Below, in pieces: positions 6,756-14,480 of a stretch of DNA of 20,647 bases. Position numbers and translations under genes: made by a program. A model generated the notes under the pieces. It was not told where the DNA came from. It saw only the letters and a program-made list of their open reading frames with translations, and did no database searches. The stretch is from Flavobacterium sp. UBA7663 (GTDB lineage Bacteria; Bacteroidota; Bacteroidia; Flavobacteriales; Flavobacteriaceae). The stretch lies in contig NZ_DLHR01000029.1 in NCBI RefSeq assembly GCF_002483315.1, positions 1 to 20,647 of the forward strand, in the 5' to 3' direction. Each line of letters begins with the position of its first letter. The first letter of the stretch is position 1.

Positions 6756-7250
6756 TTACGGATTTAATATTTTTTTTAATTTCCCTTTCACACGGTTCAT
6801 TTTTACCCGTGCATTCACTTCACTAATCCCCAACGTTTCTGAAATTTCGGTATAATCTTTATCTTCTAAATACAAGAAAACTAAAGCTTTTTCAATGTCG
6901 TTCAGCTCGCTAATGGCGCTGTACAAAAGTTTTAATTTTTCTTCTTCTTCAAAATTGTAATCGTCTTGTGTTACCTTATGAAAAGTGCTGTCAAACTCAA
7001 TCGTGTCAATACTTCGCTTCTTTTTTCGGTAAAGTGTAATGGCTGTGTTTAATCCTACGCGATACGCCCAAGTAGTAAATTTGGAATCGCCTCTGAAGTT
7101 GGGAAAAGCTTTCCATAATTGAATCGTAATTTCCTGAAACAAATCTTTATGGGCATCCTCATCAGTAGTATATAATCGACAAATTTTGTGAATTATATTC
7201 TGATTCTCTTTGAGTTGCTTTACGAAAAGTGCTTCCGATTCTGATTTCAT
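6756..7250 (-). CDS. ECF-type RNA polymerase sigma factor
   Basis: A 164-residue extracytoplasmic-function sigma-70 factor, counted from the ATG at 7250; an ATG two codons earlier (7256) is also possible. Region 2 is seen in DLFQEITIQLWKAFPNF followed by FTTWAYRVGLNTAI, which binds core polymerase and the -10-like element. Region 4 is the helix-turn-helix YTEISETLGISEVNARVKM near the C-terminus. There is no extra C-terminal domain. First gene of a compact operon with a membrane protein and a TraB/GumN protein, likely a sensing-and-response unit for envelope conditions. Target promoters cannot be predicted from this window. Confidence 0.92.
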   Translation of the reverse strand: MKSESEALFVKQLKENQNIIHKICRLYTTDEDAHKDLFQEITIQLWKAFPNFRGDSKFTTWAYRVGLNTAITLYRKKKRSIDTIEFDSTFHKVTQDDYNFEEEEKLKLLYSAISELNDIEKALVFLYLEDKDYTEISETLGISEVNARVKMNRVKGKLKKILNP

Positions 7251-7297
7251 ATACAATAAGTAGTCATTTGAACTATTTTGTTACAAGTTTACTATTT

Positions 7298-7305
7298 CAA
7301 ATTTA
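7298..7305 (-). promoter_or_regulatory. Promoter core TAAATTTG for the sigma factor operon
   Basis: On the minus strand this reads TAAATTTG, matching TAnnTTTG. It lies about 48 nt before the sigma factor start. No convincing -33 TTTG is seen, so this is a candidate only. Confidence 0.4.
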
Positions 7306-7350
7306 AATAATCATTAACTATTTTACGAAACATTCAATTCTTTTTCTTCT

Positions 7351-7358
7351 TATCTTTG
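7351..7358 (+). promoter_or_regulatory. Promoter core TATCTTTG for the NADH dehydrogenase gene
   Basis: TATCTTTG matches the Bacteroidota -7 consensus and ends 23 nt before the ATG at 7382, giving a short leader. The divergent sigma operon promoter lies only about 45 nt away. Confidence 0.55.
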
Positions 7359-7381
7359 ACTTGATAAATTTACAATGATAA

Positions 7382-8686
7382 ATGAATATTCCTCGTAGTA
7401 GTTTTCCTAGAATTGTCATCATAGGTGGTGGTTTTGCTGGAATATCTTTAGCGAAAAAACTTCGCAATAAGAAAGTACAAGTCGTTTTACTAGACAAACA
7501 TAATTATCACAATTTTCAACCTTTGATGTACCAAGTAGCAACCGGCGGTTTAGAACCCGATTCTATTGCGTACCCAATTCGAAAAATTGTTCAAGAATAT
7601 AGAGATTTTTATTTCCGATTGGCAGAAGTTCGTGAAATTGATGCCGAAAACAATACGATTTACGCCGATATTGGCGAATTAAAATTTGATTATTTAGTAA
7701 TTGCAACAGGTTCTAAAACCAATTATTTTGGAAATAAAGAAATCGAACGCAATAGTATGGCGATGAAAACGATTCCGCAATCATTGAATATTCGTAGTTT
7801 GATTTTAGAGAATTTTGAACAAGCTTTGCTTACCAATGATATCGACGAACGTCATAGTTTGATGAATTTCGTTTTAGTTGGTGGTGGTCCAACAGGAGTA
7901 GAACTAGCTGGTGCTTTAGCCGAAATGAAAAAAGCGATTCTTCCAAAAGATTATCCCGATTTAGATGTTCGAAAAATGGAAATCAATCTGATTCAAGGGA
8001 GTGATAGGGTTTTAGATTCGATGAGCGAAAATGCTTCTGAGAAAGCGGAAAAGTTTCTTTTAGATTTAGGAGTAAGTGTTTGGAAAAAAGTTCGTGTAAC
8101 AGGTTACGATGGAAAAACAGTAACGACCAATTCCGATTTATCATTCGATTCCGCAACAGTAATTTGGACAGCTGGCGTGCAAGGTGCTCTACCTCATGGC
8201 TTAAAAGCAGATAGTTTTATAAAGAATGTAAATAGAATTAAGGTAAACCAATACAATCAAGTAGAAGGTTATGATAATCTTTTTGCTATTGGTGATATTG
8301 CTGTGATGACTTCAGAAGAATATCCGCAAGGACATCCTATGATGGCGCAACCAGCTATGCAACAAGGAAGATTATTAGCCGAAAATCTAATTCGATTATT
8401 AGATAAAAAAACATTAAAACCATTTGTTTACAAAGACAAAGGTTCGATGGCAACAATAGGAAGAAATAAAGCCGTTGTCGATTTACCAAAATTCAAATTC
8501 AGTGGTGTTTTTGCTTGGTTTGTTTGGATGTTTGTGCACTTATTTTCTTTAATTGGATTCAAAAATAAAGCGGTGGTATTCTTAAATTGGGTGTACAATT
8601 ACATCCGTTTTGACCGAGAAGCACGTTTGATTATGCGACCGTATAAAAAGAGAAATCAAGTGAGTTTTACGAGTGACGAGTTGTAA
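7382..8686 (+). CDS. ndh: Type II NADH:quinone oxidoreductase (NDH-2)
   Basis: A 434-residue FAD flavoprotein that passes electrons from NADH to the quinone pool without pumping protons. The FAD-binding Rossmann motif GGGFAG is at 15-20 and the NADH-binding motif GGGPTG at 167-172. Other family marks are IATGSKTNYFG near 107-117, AIGDIAVM before the second FAD contact, and AQPAMQQGRLLAENL, the quinone-proximal AQxAxQ element. The C-terminal 60 residues hold the hydrophobic stretch WFVWMFVHLFSLIGF, which attaches the enzyme to the inner membrane. It is monocistronic, with its own promoter core and a strong terminator after it. Length is normal for NDH-2. Confidence 0.93.
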   Translation: MNIPRSSFPRIVIIGGGFAGISLAKKLRNKKVQVVLLDKHNYHNFQPLMYQVATGGLEPDSIAYPIRKIVQEYRDFYFRLAEVREIDAENNTIYADIGELKFDYLVIATGSKTNYFGNKEIERNSMAMKTIPQSLNIRSLILENFEQALLTNDIDERHSLMNFVLVGGGPTGVELAGALAEMKKAILPKDYPDLDVRKMEINLIQGSDRVLDSMSENASEKAEKFLLDLGVSVWKKVRVTGYDGKTVTTNSDLSFDSATVIWTAGVQGALPHGLKADSFIKNVNRIKVNQYNQVEGYDNLFAIGDIAVMTSEEYPQGHPMMAQPAMQQGRLLAENLIRLLDKKTLKPFVYKDKGSMATIGRNKAVVDLPKFKFSGVFAWFVWMFVHLFSLIGFKNKAVVFLNWVYNYIRFDREARLIMRPYKKRNQVSFTSDEL

Positions 8687-8700
8687 ATAGGGAAAAGTTG

Positions 8701-8755
8701 AAAGGGATTAGGGAAAAGTTAATACGTTACGTAAACTATTCCCTAATCCCTTTTC
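8701..8755. terminator. Bidirectional terminator with a perfect 15-bp stem
   Basis: AAAGGGATTAGGGAA (8701-8715) and TTCCCTAATCCCTTT (8739-8753) are exact reverse complements around a 23-nt loop. It sits between the convergent NADH dehydrogenase and DUF3810 genes and can serve both. The 11-mer AGGGAAAAGTT occurs at 8689-8699 and again at 8710-8720, so part of the left arm is duplicated. Confidence 0.75.
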
Positions 8756-8757
8756 TC

Positions 8758-9813
8758 TTATAACTTATTCTCATACCCAATCGCTAAACCTACAAACTTA
8801 CTATACCCTTCCATGCCATCTTTTTGTTGGTTGGCTTTTAGGAAATTGTCGTAGAAATATTCAAAAAAGGTATTGATTGGCGTTTTGTATTCCTTCCAAA
8901 AAATTTTATTTTCTTCAAAGTTTTTCAAAACGCCTTTGTTGATTTTTTTCAAAAAAGGTTCCGAACTTCCTTCTTTTATTATATCCAAATTATTTAGCGC
9001 ATAACGCAATGCAAAACTGTATGCCGAATATTGGAAATATAAATCCTCATTTTTTGAAGCGGTTACAAATCCGATGAAATTGCATTCGCTTTCGCTTCCA
9101 ATTCCCGTTTGATGTGCCATTTCGTGGCAAGTGGTTAAAGGTGAAGTGTATTTTGGTTTTAAATAATTCACTTGTGCTTCATTGGTAAACGGATTCAAAT
9201 AACCACCAAATCCCATATAACTCAACGGATAACTGAACAACGAAGATTTGATACTTTTTACTTCGTAATGAAATTCTTGTAAGTCTGTTGGTAATTTTTC
9301 ATACCCTTTTAAAGCCAAATTGTAAATTTCTTCATCCGAATACGGAATCACAACCGTAACAGAATCATTTTTAGTAATTTGCAATTGTAATTCATTGGTT
9401 TTTACTAACATTTTTTCTGCAAACGTTTTTAATTGTTCTGCCGAATATTCTTTTTCTATCTGCAATTTATCATGCAACGGAATACGGTAATAATTCATTC
9501 CCCAAAGAATATGAAAGAAAAAATAAAATACAGAAACCCAACTCAATATTGCTAATCCGTTATTTTTCCATTCTTTAAAAAAGCCAATTCGGTGCTTCCA
9601 AAACCATCTAAATAAGAGTAAAATCAGTATGAAATAGATGACATCACCAAACGAAAACGGCAACCACCCTAATGCTTTTCTCGATACAAAAGCCAATTTT
9701 GGATAAAAACCTTTGCTGTACCAATTTTCTACAAAATCAGGAAACAAACCAATCGTTTTCACAACGATGATTTGGATAAGTAAGAATAAAGGAAGGACGA
9801 ATTTTCTTTTCAC
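8758..9813 (-). CDS. DUF3810 membrane protein with HExxH motif
   Basis: A 351-residue membrane protein matching DUF3810, a Bacteroidota family. Three membrane segments lie near residues 6-24, 54-72 and 86-105, followed by a large extracytoplasmic domain. HEMAH at 230-234 is a zinc-metalloprotease HExxH motif, and the acidic stretch GSESE (239-243) shortly after could supply a third ligand, as in gluzincins. The region before it, FSYPLSYMGFGGYLNPFTNEAQVN, is strongly conserved-looking. Substrate and proteolytic activity are unproven. It is monocistronic on the minus strand, with its start about 85 nt from the divergent toxin-antitoxin pair. Confidence 0.85.
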   Translation of the reverse strand: MKRKFVLPLFLLIQIIVVKTIGLFPDFVENWYSKGFYPKLAFVSRKALGWLPFSFGDVIYFILILLLFRWFWKHRIGFFKEWKNNGLAILSWVSVFYFFFHILWGMNYYRIPLHDKLQIEKEYSAEQLKTFAEKMLVKTNELQLQITKNDSVTVVIPYSDEEIYNLALKGYEKLPTDLQEFHYEVKSIKSSLFSYPLSYMGFGGYLNPFTNEAQVNYLKPKYTSPLTTCHEMAHQTGIGSESECNFIGFVTASKNEDLYFQYSAYSFALRYALNNLDIIKEGSSEPFLKKINKGVLKNFEENKIFWKEYKTPINTFFEYFYDNFLKANQQKDGMEGYSKFVGLAIGYENKL

Positions 9814-9870
9814 GAATTTATATTTGCCATAAAATTAACTAATAATATAGAATAGCGCATTTCTTTTTTT

Positions 9871-9878
9871 GTAAATTT
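9871..9878 (+). promoter_or_regulatory. Promoter core TAAATTTG for the toxin-antitoxin operon
   Basis: TAAATTTG matches TAnnTTTG and ends 19 nt before the ATG at 9898. An upstream in-frame ATG at 9877 falls inside this element, which argues for the 9898 start. Confidence 0.5.
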
Positions 9879-9897
9879 GTTGTTTAAATTAGGAATA

Positions 9898-10107
9898 ATG
9901 ACAAAAATAACTTTAAATATTCCGGATAACGAATTGACTTTCTTTATGAAATTGATTGAAAAATTTAATTACGAAACTGTAGTTAATGATGTCTCCGTTT
10001 CTGAAGAGATGAAAGTAGTTTTAGATGAAAGAAGAGCGTCTTCAAAAAAGGAAAATTTTGTTCCTTGGGAAGAAGCGAAAAAGCAAATTCGTTTGAAAAC
10101 AAAATAA
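9898..10107 (+). CDS. Antitoxin of a type II toxin-antitoxin pair
   Basis: A 69-residue protein, starting MTKITLNIPDNEL at 9898. An N-terminal strand-helix segment (TLNIPDNELTFFMKLIEKF) is followed by a charged linker and the C-terminal FVPWEEAKKQIRLK, a pattern common in small addiction-module antitoxins whose C-terminal tail wraps the cognate toxin. Its TAA shares one base with the ATG of the toxin gene (TAATG), so the two are translationally coupled in the usual antitoxin-first order. Autorepression of the promoter at 9871 by the complex is likely from family behaviour. The family name cannot be settled by eye. Confidence 0.75.
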   Translation: MTKITLNIPDNELTFFMKLIEKFNYETVVNDVSVSEEMKVVLDERRASSKKENFVPWEEAKKQIRLKTK

Positions 10108-10400
10108 TGAGTTATAGAATCGTAATTGAACCTCGAGCTATTGCTGATATTCAAGAAGCAGTAGAATTTTATGAGTCAAAAAGAGAAGATTTAGGTAACT
10201 ATTTTTTTCAAATTGTTGATGAATACATTGAATCGATTGCAACAAACCCATTTTTTCAAATTCGCTATAAAGATTATCATGGATTACCAGTTAAAATTTT
10301 TCCCTACATTATTCTTTACTTTATAGATGAAAAAGAGAAAACAGTTTTTATTTTATCTGTTTTTAATACATCACAGAATACGACTAAATACCCAAAATAA
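10107..10400 (+). CDS. RelE/ParE superfamily toxin
   Basis: A 97-residue RelE/ParE-fold protein. Typical features are the N-terminal strand YRIVIEPRAIADIQEAVEFY, a helical hairpin, and the C-terminal sheet IFPYIILYFIDEKEKTVFILSVFN. Where many relatives have HTSRDP after this sheet, this protein has NTSQNTTKY. RelE-type toxins cut mRNA in the ribosome and ParE-type toxins poison DNA gyrase; which applies here is not visible. A longer reading from 10065 would overlap the antitoxin by 43 nt and adds 14 non-family residues (MGRSEKANS...), so the ATG at 10107 is chosen. pepD begins 9 nt later and may be read through from this promoter. Confidence 0.82.
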   Translation: MSYRIVIEPRAIADIQEAVEFYESKREDLGNYFFQIVDEYIESIATNPFFQIRYKDYHGLPVKIFPYIILYFIDEKEKTVFILSVFNTSQNTTKYPK

Positions 10401-10409
10401 ACAAATATA

Positions 10410-11876
10410 ATGAGCCAAGAAATTAGAAATCTGGAACCAAAGCCACTTTGGAACAAATTTGCCGATTTGAATGCTGTGCCACGTCCGTCTAAAAAAGAAG
10501 AACGTGTAATTGAATTCATGAAAAACTTCGGAACCAGTTTAGGATTAGAAACGTTTGAAGACGAAATCAGAAACGTAATCATTCGCAAACCAGCAACGCC
10601 AGGAATGGAAAACCGCAAACCAATTGTTTTGCAAGGACATTTGGATATGGTGCACCAAAAAAATAACGACACGAATTTTGATTTCGATACGCAAGGAATT
10701 GATATGTATGTCGATGGTGATTGGGTTCGTGCTCGCGGAACTACACTTGGTGCCGACAATGGGTTAGGAGTAGCGATGATTATGGCAATTTTAGAATCTA
10801 CTGATATCAAACATCCTGCAATTGAGGCTTTGTTTACGATTGATGAAGAAACTGGAATGACAGGCGCTTTGAACTTAAAAGGCGGTGTGTTACAAGGTGA
10901 AATTTTATTGAATTTAGATACCGAAGAAGACGATGAAATCGATATCGGTTGTGCGGGAGGAATTGACGTAACAGCAACAAGAGGTTACAACGAAGAAGAA
11001 ACGCCAGAAGGTTCTGTGGGTTACACAATTACTGTGAAAGGTTTACAAGGTGGACACTCGGGAATGGATATTCATAAAGGATTAGGAAATGCAAACAAAA
11101 TCATGAACCGTTTGTTATTTGACGGATTTGAGAATTTTGGTTTGCAAATTGCTGAAATTTCAGGTGGAAGTTTGCGTAATGCAATTCCAAGAGAAAGTGT
11201 AGCGAAAGTTATTATTGCTGAAATGTATGACGAAGCGTTTGTTTTTGACATGCAAGAAGTAATTGGTGACATCAAAACCGAATTCAAAACGATGGAACCG
11301 AATTTAACGATTGAGATTGTTAAAAACGATGCAGTTCCTGCGAAAGTAATGGATTTGGGCGTGCAAGAAGGTTTGCTACGAGCGATTTATGCAGCACACA
11401 ACGGCGTTTACAGAATGTCGGCTGATATGGAAGACTTAGTAGAAACTTCAAATAACATTGCAAGAGTAATTGTAAAAGACGGACAAATTTCGATTCAGAA
11501 TTTAACACGTTCATCGGTGGAAAGTTCTAAAATGGATTTAGCAAATAGCTTACGTTCAGCTTATGAATTATTTGGTTGCGAAGTAGAATTTGGAGGAAGT
11601 TATCCAGGTTGGACACCAAATGTAAACTCGGAAATTTTAGACGTATTGACTTCTATTTACGAAAAACAAAACGGTGAAAAACCAAAAGTAGTAGCGTGTC
11701 ATGCTGGACTAGAATGTGGTATTTTAGGAACCAATTATCCAAACATGGACATGATTTCTTTTGGACCAACGATTCACGGAGCACACAGCCCAGATGAAAG
11801 AGCATCGATTAAATCGTCTCAGAAATTTTGGAAGTTTGTTTTGGAAATTTTAGAGAATATTCCGGTTAAGAAATAA
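10410..11876 (+). CDS. pepD: Aminoacyl-histidine dipeptidase (M20C)
   Basis: A 488-residue cytosolic di-zinc dipeptidase that splits Xaa-His and other dipeptides. The metal-binding and catalytic residues of the M20 family are visible: H77 and D79 in GHLDMV, D116 in GADNG, the catalytic glutamate pair E146/E147 in DEETGM, D170 in NLDTEEDDE, and the C-terminal histidine in IHGAHSPDE. GGHSGMDIHKG lies in the lid/dimerisation domain. Length agrees with bacterial PepD. It lies directly downstream of a toxin-antitoxin operon, and no separate promoter is obvious in the 9-nt gap. A clear terminator follows. Confidence 0.95.
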   Translation: MSQEIRNLEPKPLWNKFADLNAVPRPSKKEERVIEFMKNFGTSLGLETFEDEIRNVIIRKPATPGMENRKPIVLQGHLDMVHQKNNDTNFDFDTQGIDMYVDGDWVRARGTTLGADNGLGVAMIMAILESTDIKHPAIEALFTIDEETGMTGALNLKGGVLQGEILLNLDTEEDDEIDIGCAGGIDVTATRGYNEEETPEGSVGYTITVKGLQGGHSGMDIHKGLGNANKIMNRLLFDGFENFGLQIAEISGGSLRNAIPRESVAKVIIAEMYDEAFVFDMQEVIGDIKTEFKTMEPNLTIEIVKNDAVPAKVMDLGVQEGLLRAIYAAHNGVYRMSADMEDLVETSNNIARVIVKDGQISIQNLTRSSVESSKMDLANSLRSAYELFGCEVEFGGSYPGWTPNVNSEILDVLTSIYEKQNGEKPKVVACHAGLECGILGTNYPNMDMISFGPTIHGAHSPDERASIKSSQKFWKFVLEILENIPVKK

Positions 11877-11894
11877 GAATTTAGCATAAAGATG

Positions 11895-11921
11895 AAATCC
11901 CGAGTTAGCTCGGGATTTTTT
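11895..11921 (+). terminator. Intrinsic terminator of pepD
   Basis: AATCCCGAG (11896-11904) pairs perfectly with CTCGGGATT (11909-11917) across a TTAG loop, followed by a T run. It lies about 20 nt after the pepD stop. Confidence 0.88.
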
Positions 11922-11959
11922 ATGAATTTTAACAACGAAAAAGAATTTGCTGGGAGTGT

Positions 11960-12598
11960 TTACTTTTTCCCACAGTTTTCTTCATAGATGTCCACAATCC
12001 TTGAAAATTCAGTTGCTTTTAAATCTGCTTCTTTTAGTTTATTAACAAATTCAGGACAAATTTCTTTAAAATTCATTTCCACAACTGCATATAAATTCAT
12101 ACCAGCCATAAAATTTAAATCATATCGATGTAATCCAATTGCAAAAGCAAAGTCGTCATTTTCTCTCTGAAGATAATAAGCGTCAGCTCCGTAACTATTG
12201 ACTGTCATTCCTCCGTTTCCTCCACTAGTTGTATTCCCTTCGTAATGAATTAAGTAAACACTTATTTTTCCTTGTTTGACAATCTTTACGAAAGATTTTT
12301 TTTCATCAATATTAAATTTTTTTGGATTCAGTATTTTGTTATTGCCAACCCTTAGTGTAATGTAGTTTTCTGTTTCATTTTTATCATTTAAAATTTGAAA
12401 TCCTTTTACATCTTCAACTTTAAATTTTTCAACTGCTGCATCATTACTTTGTTTAAATTTAATTTTAGTGTCCTTGTATTTTGGAACTTCAATTAGACCA
12501 GATTTAACACTACCGTCATTAAAAGTTATTTCTCCAGAATTAAATTTTGCAAAAAGTGAGATTGGAAAAATTAGCAGAAATAATACAATTTTTTTCAT
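11960..12598 (-). CDS. Secreted protein of unknown function, paralogue 1
   Basis: A 212-residue exported protein with a signal peptide (KKIVLFLLIFPISLFA, residues 2-17). I do not recognise a named family. The N-terminal half has repeated strands of the form ITFNDGSVKSG...KIKFK...VEDVKGFQI, suggesting a small beta domain. The C-terminal half contains YYLQRENDDFA and ends with two cysteines (C181, C209) that could form a disulfide. It shares this plan with the neighbouring gene at 12771-13391 (FxDGS/T, KIKF, Y-L-x-REN), so the two look like diverged paralogues. A TATATTTG core about 100 nt upstream is a weak promoter candidate. Confidence 0.7.
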   Translation of the reverse strand: MKKIVLFLLIFPISLFAKFNSGEITFNDGSVKSGLIEVPKYKDTKIKFKQSNDAAVEKFKVEDVKGFQILNDKNETENYITLRVGNNKILNPKKFNIDEKKSFVKIVKQGKISVYLIHYEGNTTSGGNGGMTVNSYGADAYYLQRENDDFAFAIGLHRYDLNFMAGMNLYAVVEMNFKEICPEFVNKLKEADLKATEFSRIVDIYEENCGKK

Positions 12599-12738
12599 TT
12601 AAAAAGTTTTAGTGGTTTTGTTTACTATTCATTTTATTTCGAGAATTTCACATAAGAATTGTATTGTTTGAAAATGGTAAGATTTACTTTTTTTCCAAAT
12701 ATAAAAAATATTGTGTGCAAGTTTTTAAATCTAAAAAC

Positions 12739-12762
12739 AAAAAGGCTCATTTTCGTGAACCT
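12739..12762 (-). terminator. GAAA-loop terminator, copy 1
   Basis: On the minus strand this reads AGGTTCACGAAAATGAGCCT followed by T. GGTTCA pairs with TGAGCC, including one G-U pair, and a T run follows. It ends the unknown gene at 12771-13391. This copy has a C-A mismatch at the loop, unlike the copies at 13459 and 14449. Confidence 0.75.
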
Positions 12763-12770
12763 ATCGTATA

Positions 12771-13391
12771 TCATTCAGTACAAAAATCATTGTAAAAAAT
12801 AATGGCATCTTCAAGTTCAGCAAAAGTGTATTTATGTTTTTTGAGGTCATATACTAATGTTTCACAATCGGAAAGATACTCAGAAACTTGTTTTGCCCAA
12901 CTTTTTAAAGGATAGCAATCAATACAAGTTGCAATTTCTTCATTCTCTCTTTTTAAATAATTGTTTTGTACAATTTTTTCAGAAGTTTTAGGGAAAGGGT
13001 TTTTGCTTAAATCATTATTTTCAAAATACAATCTATAGGTTATAGTTTCAGGGCTTCTATAAAGTTTAACTTCGCCATCAACTAAAATTTCTAGCAATTT
13101 AGGATATTCGTACTTGCTTGTTTTTATGTATTCAAATGTTTTAGTCATTTCAAATCCAATAAACGTAATTTTAGAGATATCTTCAAAATCCCAAAAATCA
13201 CCTTTTTCTTCTTTTGTCAATCTAAATTTAATTTTCTCTTTAGGATCTAAAATGTTAACAATTTTTAGCATTCCATATCCTTCAAGAGAAGTTCCATCTT
13301 TAAAAAATATAATACATTCTTGGTCTTGAGAAAATGCGAAAAAGTTGTTCAGAAATAGGAAAAAAAGTAGTTTAAGAGTGAATGATTTCAT
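12771..13391 (-). CDS. Secreted protein of unknown function, paralogue 2
   Basis: A 206-residue exported protein with a signal peptide (residues 1-21, ending FFAFSQ). No known domain is recognised. It opens with CIIFFKDGTSLEGYG and continues with KIKFRLTKEEKGDFWDFEDISKI, the same order of elements as in the gene at 11960-12598, then NNYLKRENEEIATCIDCYPL matching that protein's YYLQRENDDFA. Four cysteines in the C-terminal part may form disulfides. The TATCTTTG core at 13417-13424 lies 25 nt before its start, and the copy 1 terminator lies just after its stop, so it forms its own unit. Confidence 0.7.
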   Translation of the reverse strand: MKSFTLKLLFFLFLNNFFAFSQDQECIIFFKDGTSLEGYGMLKIVNILDPKEKIKFRLTKEEKGDFWDFEDISKITFIGFEMTKTFEYIKTSKYEYPKLLEILVDGEVKLYRSPETITYRLYFENNDLSKNPFPKTSEKIVQNNYLKRENEEIATCIDCYPLKSWAKQVSEYLSDCETLVYDLKKHKYTFAELEDAIIFYNDFCTE

Positions 13392-13416
13392 TTTTATGAA
13401 TTGATATTTCTTGCTT

Positions 13417-13424
13417 CAAAGATA
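13417..13424 (-). promoter_or_regulatory. Promoter core TATCTTTG for paralogue 2
   Basis: The minus strand reads TATCTTTG, matching TAnnTTTG, 25 nt before the ATG at 13391. No -33 TTTG is evident. It lies 35 nt beyond the terminator of the preceding gene, which supports independent transcription. Confidence 0.5.
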
Positions 13425-13458
13425 CTATTTTAATCAATATTGAATTATCGTTAAAAAC

Positions 13459-13483
13459 AAAAAAGGCTCACTTTCGTGAACCT
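13459..13483 (-). terminator. GAAA-loop terminator, copy 2
   Basis: The minus strand forms GGTTCAC-GAAA-GTGAGCC followed by at least six T: a 7-bp stem with one G-U pair closed by a GNRA-type tetraloop. It ends the L,D-transpeptidase gene at 13507. Confidence 0.82.
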
Positions 13484-13506
13484 CATTATACTTTATATAT
13501 TAAAAA

Positions 13507-14355
13507 TTACTTTTTCTCTCTTTTTGTTTGTTCTTTTAAAATGGATGCTAAATAAGGTGAAATAGTAGTTTCTAATGTTGCTTCAGAGATAGATAAAGCT
13601 TTAGCATCTTGTGGTAACGTGTTCCAAATTTTAGGGTTTTTAAAATCGTAGCTTCCAAAAACAATTACTGGAGTTCCTTTTAATTTTACTTTTTCGGCAC
13701 TTTCTAATTCCCATTGATCGGCAAATTCGTATAGCATTTTGGCATCTTTTTCTAACAATCGCAAACAAGAATGTGAAGCTGGATAACCTGGTAATTCATA
13801 TTCGTGAAAGCCAATGCCTTGTTTGTTTTCAATGTTGAAATTCCATTTTAGTTTCCATTCATCGTTAAACGTACTTATGGTTTCTTCGGCTTTCCAATTG
13901 GTAAAAAATAAACCGGTTGGTGTTTTGTCTTTTTCTCTTCCCAGACTTGTAGGTCCGGTATGTGTTAAAACGCCATATTCATAAGTCGCGAAAGCTTGTG
14001 TAGCATACGAAAACAGAATTATTTTACTTACTTCGTTTAAAGTCGCAACTTCTAACGGAAAAGGCATATAATATTCCAAATCACCCGAAAAATCGGTCGG
14101 CACTACTATCGAATCTAATTTTTTTAAATTCATGGCATCCACACGGTTTAGAGCTAAAACCAAGTCGAGCGCTTTTGGATTTGAACCTTCGGTTTTTAAC
14201 CAATCTTCACTTTTTTGAAACGTAAATGCGACTTCTTTAGGTTCGTTTCTTTTTATTTCTGGTTTCACAATGGTTACTGTCTCTTTCTTTTCTTCTTTGC
14301 AAGAAAGTGAAAGAAGACCAATTACCAAAACCATTATTTTTATTGCATTTTTCAT
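13507..14355 (-). CDS. L,D-transpeptidase family lipoprotein (YkuD domain)
   Basis: A 282-residue lipoprotein: the signal peptide ends LLSLSC with the lipidated cysteine at 19. The catalytic domain fits the YkuD/L,D-transpeptidase fold, in which a cysteine forms an acyl-enzyme with a peptidoglycan tetrapeptide. The motif is H184 in GFHEY, then SHSCLRL with catalytic C197 and R199. The usual SHGC has serine in place of glycine here. GPTSLGREKDKTPTGLF earlier is the typical strand leading into the active site. It may crosslink the wall or attach a protein to it; which one cannot be told. It has its own promoter core (TAACTTTG at 14370-14377) and terminator. Confidence 0.87.
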   Translation of the reverse strand: MKNAIKIMVLVIGLLSLSCKEEKKETVTIVKPEIKRNEPKEVAFTFQKSEDWLKTEGSNPKALDLVLALNRVDAMNLKKLDSIVVPTDFSGDLEYYMPFPLEVATLNEVSKIILFSYATQAFATYEYGVLTHTGPTSLGREKDKTPTGLFFTNWKAEETISTFNDEWKLKWNFNIENKQGIGFHEYELPGYPASHSCLRLLEKDAKMLYEFADQWELESAEKVKLKGTPVIVFGSYDFKNPKIWNTLPQDAKALSISEATLETTISPYLASILKEQTKREKK

Positions 14356-14369
14356 AGGTTACTTTTTAG

Positions 14370-14377
14370 CAAAGTTA
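14370..14377 (-). promoter_or_regulatory. Promoter core TAACTTTG for the L,D-transpeptidase gene
   Basis: The minus strand reads TAACTTTG, matching TAnnTTTG, 14 nt before the ATG at 14355. The leader would be very short. No clear -33 element is seen. Confidence 0.42.
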
Positions 14378-14448
14378 TACTTATAAAACACATGTTTTCT
14401 TATATTATTTTTTGAAATAGTTACATGATTTTGATTTTTAGAAGTATC

Positions 14449-14476
14449 AAAAAAGGCTCACTTTCGTGAACCTTTT
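14449..14476 (-). terminator. GAAA-loop terminator, copy 3
   Basis: The 25 bases 14449-14473 are identical to copy 2. The minus strand forms GGTTCAC-GAAA-GTGAGCC with a T run. It ends the small lipoprotein gene at 14481. Confidence 0.82.
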
Positions 14477-14480
14477 AAAA

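Noticed and set aside
10065..10106. Upstream ATG extending the RelE/ParE toxin by 14 residues
   Set aside because: It lies deep in the antitoxin gene and adds residues unlike the family. The TAATG overlap start gives the normal toxin N-terminus.
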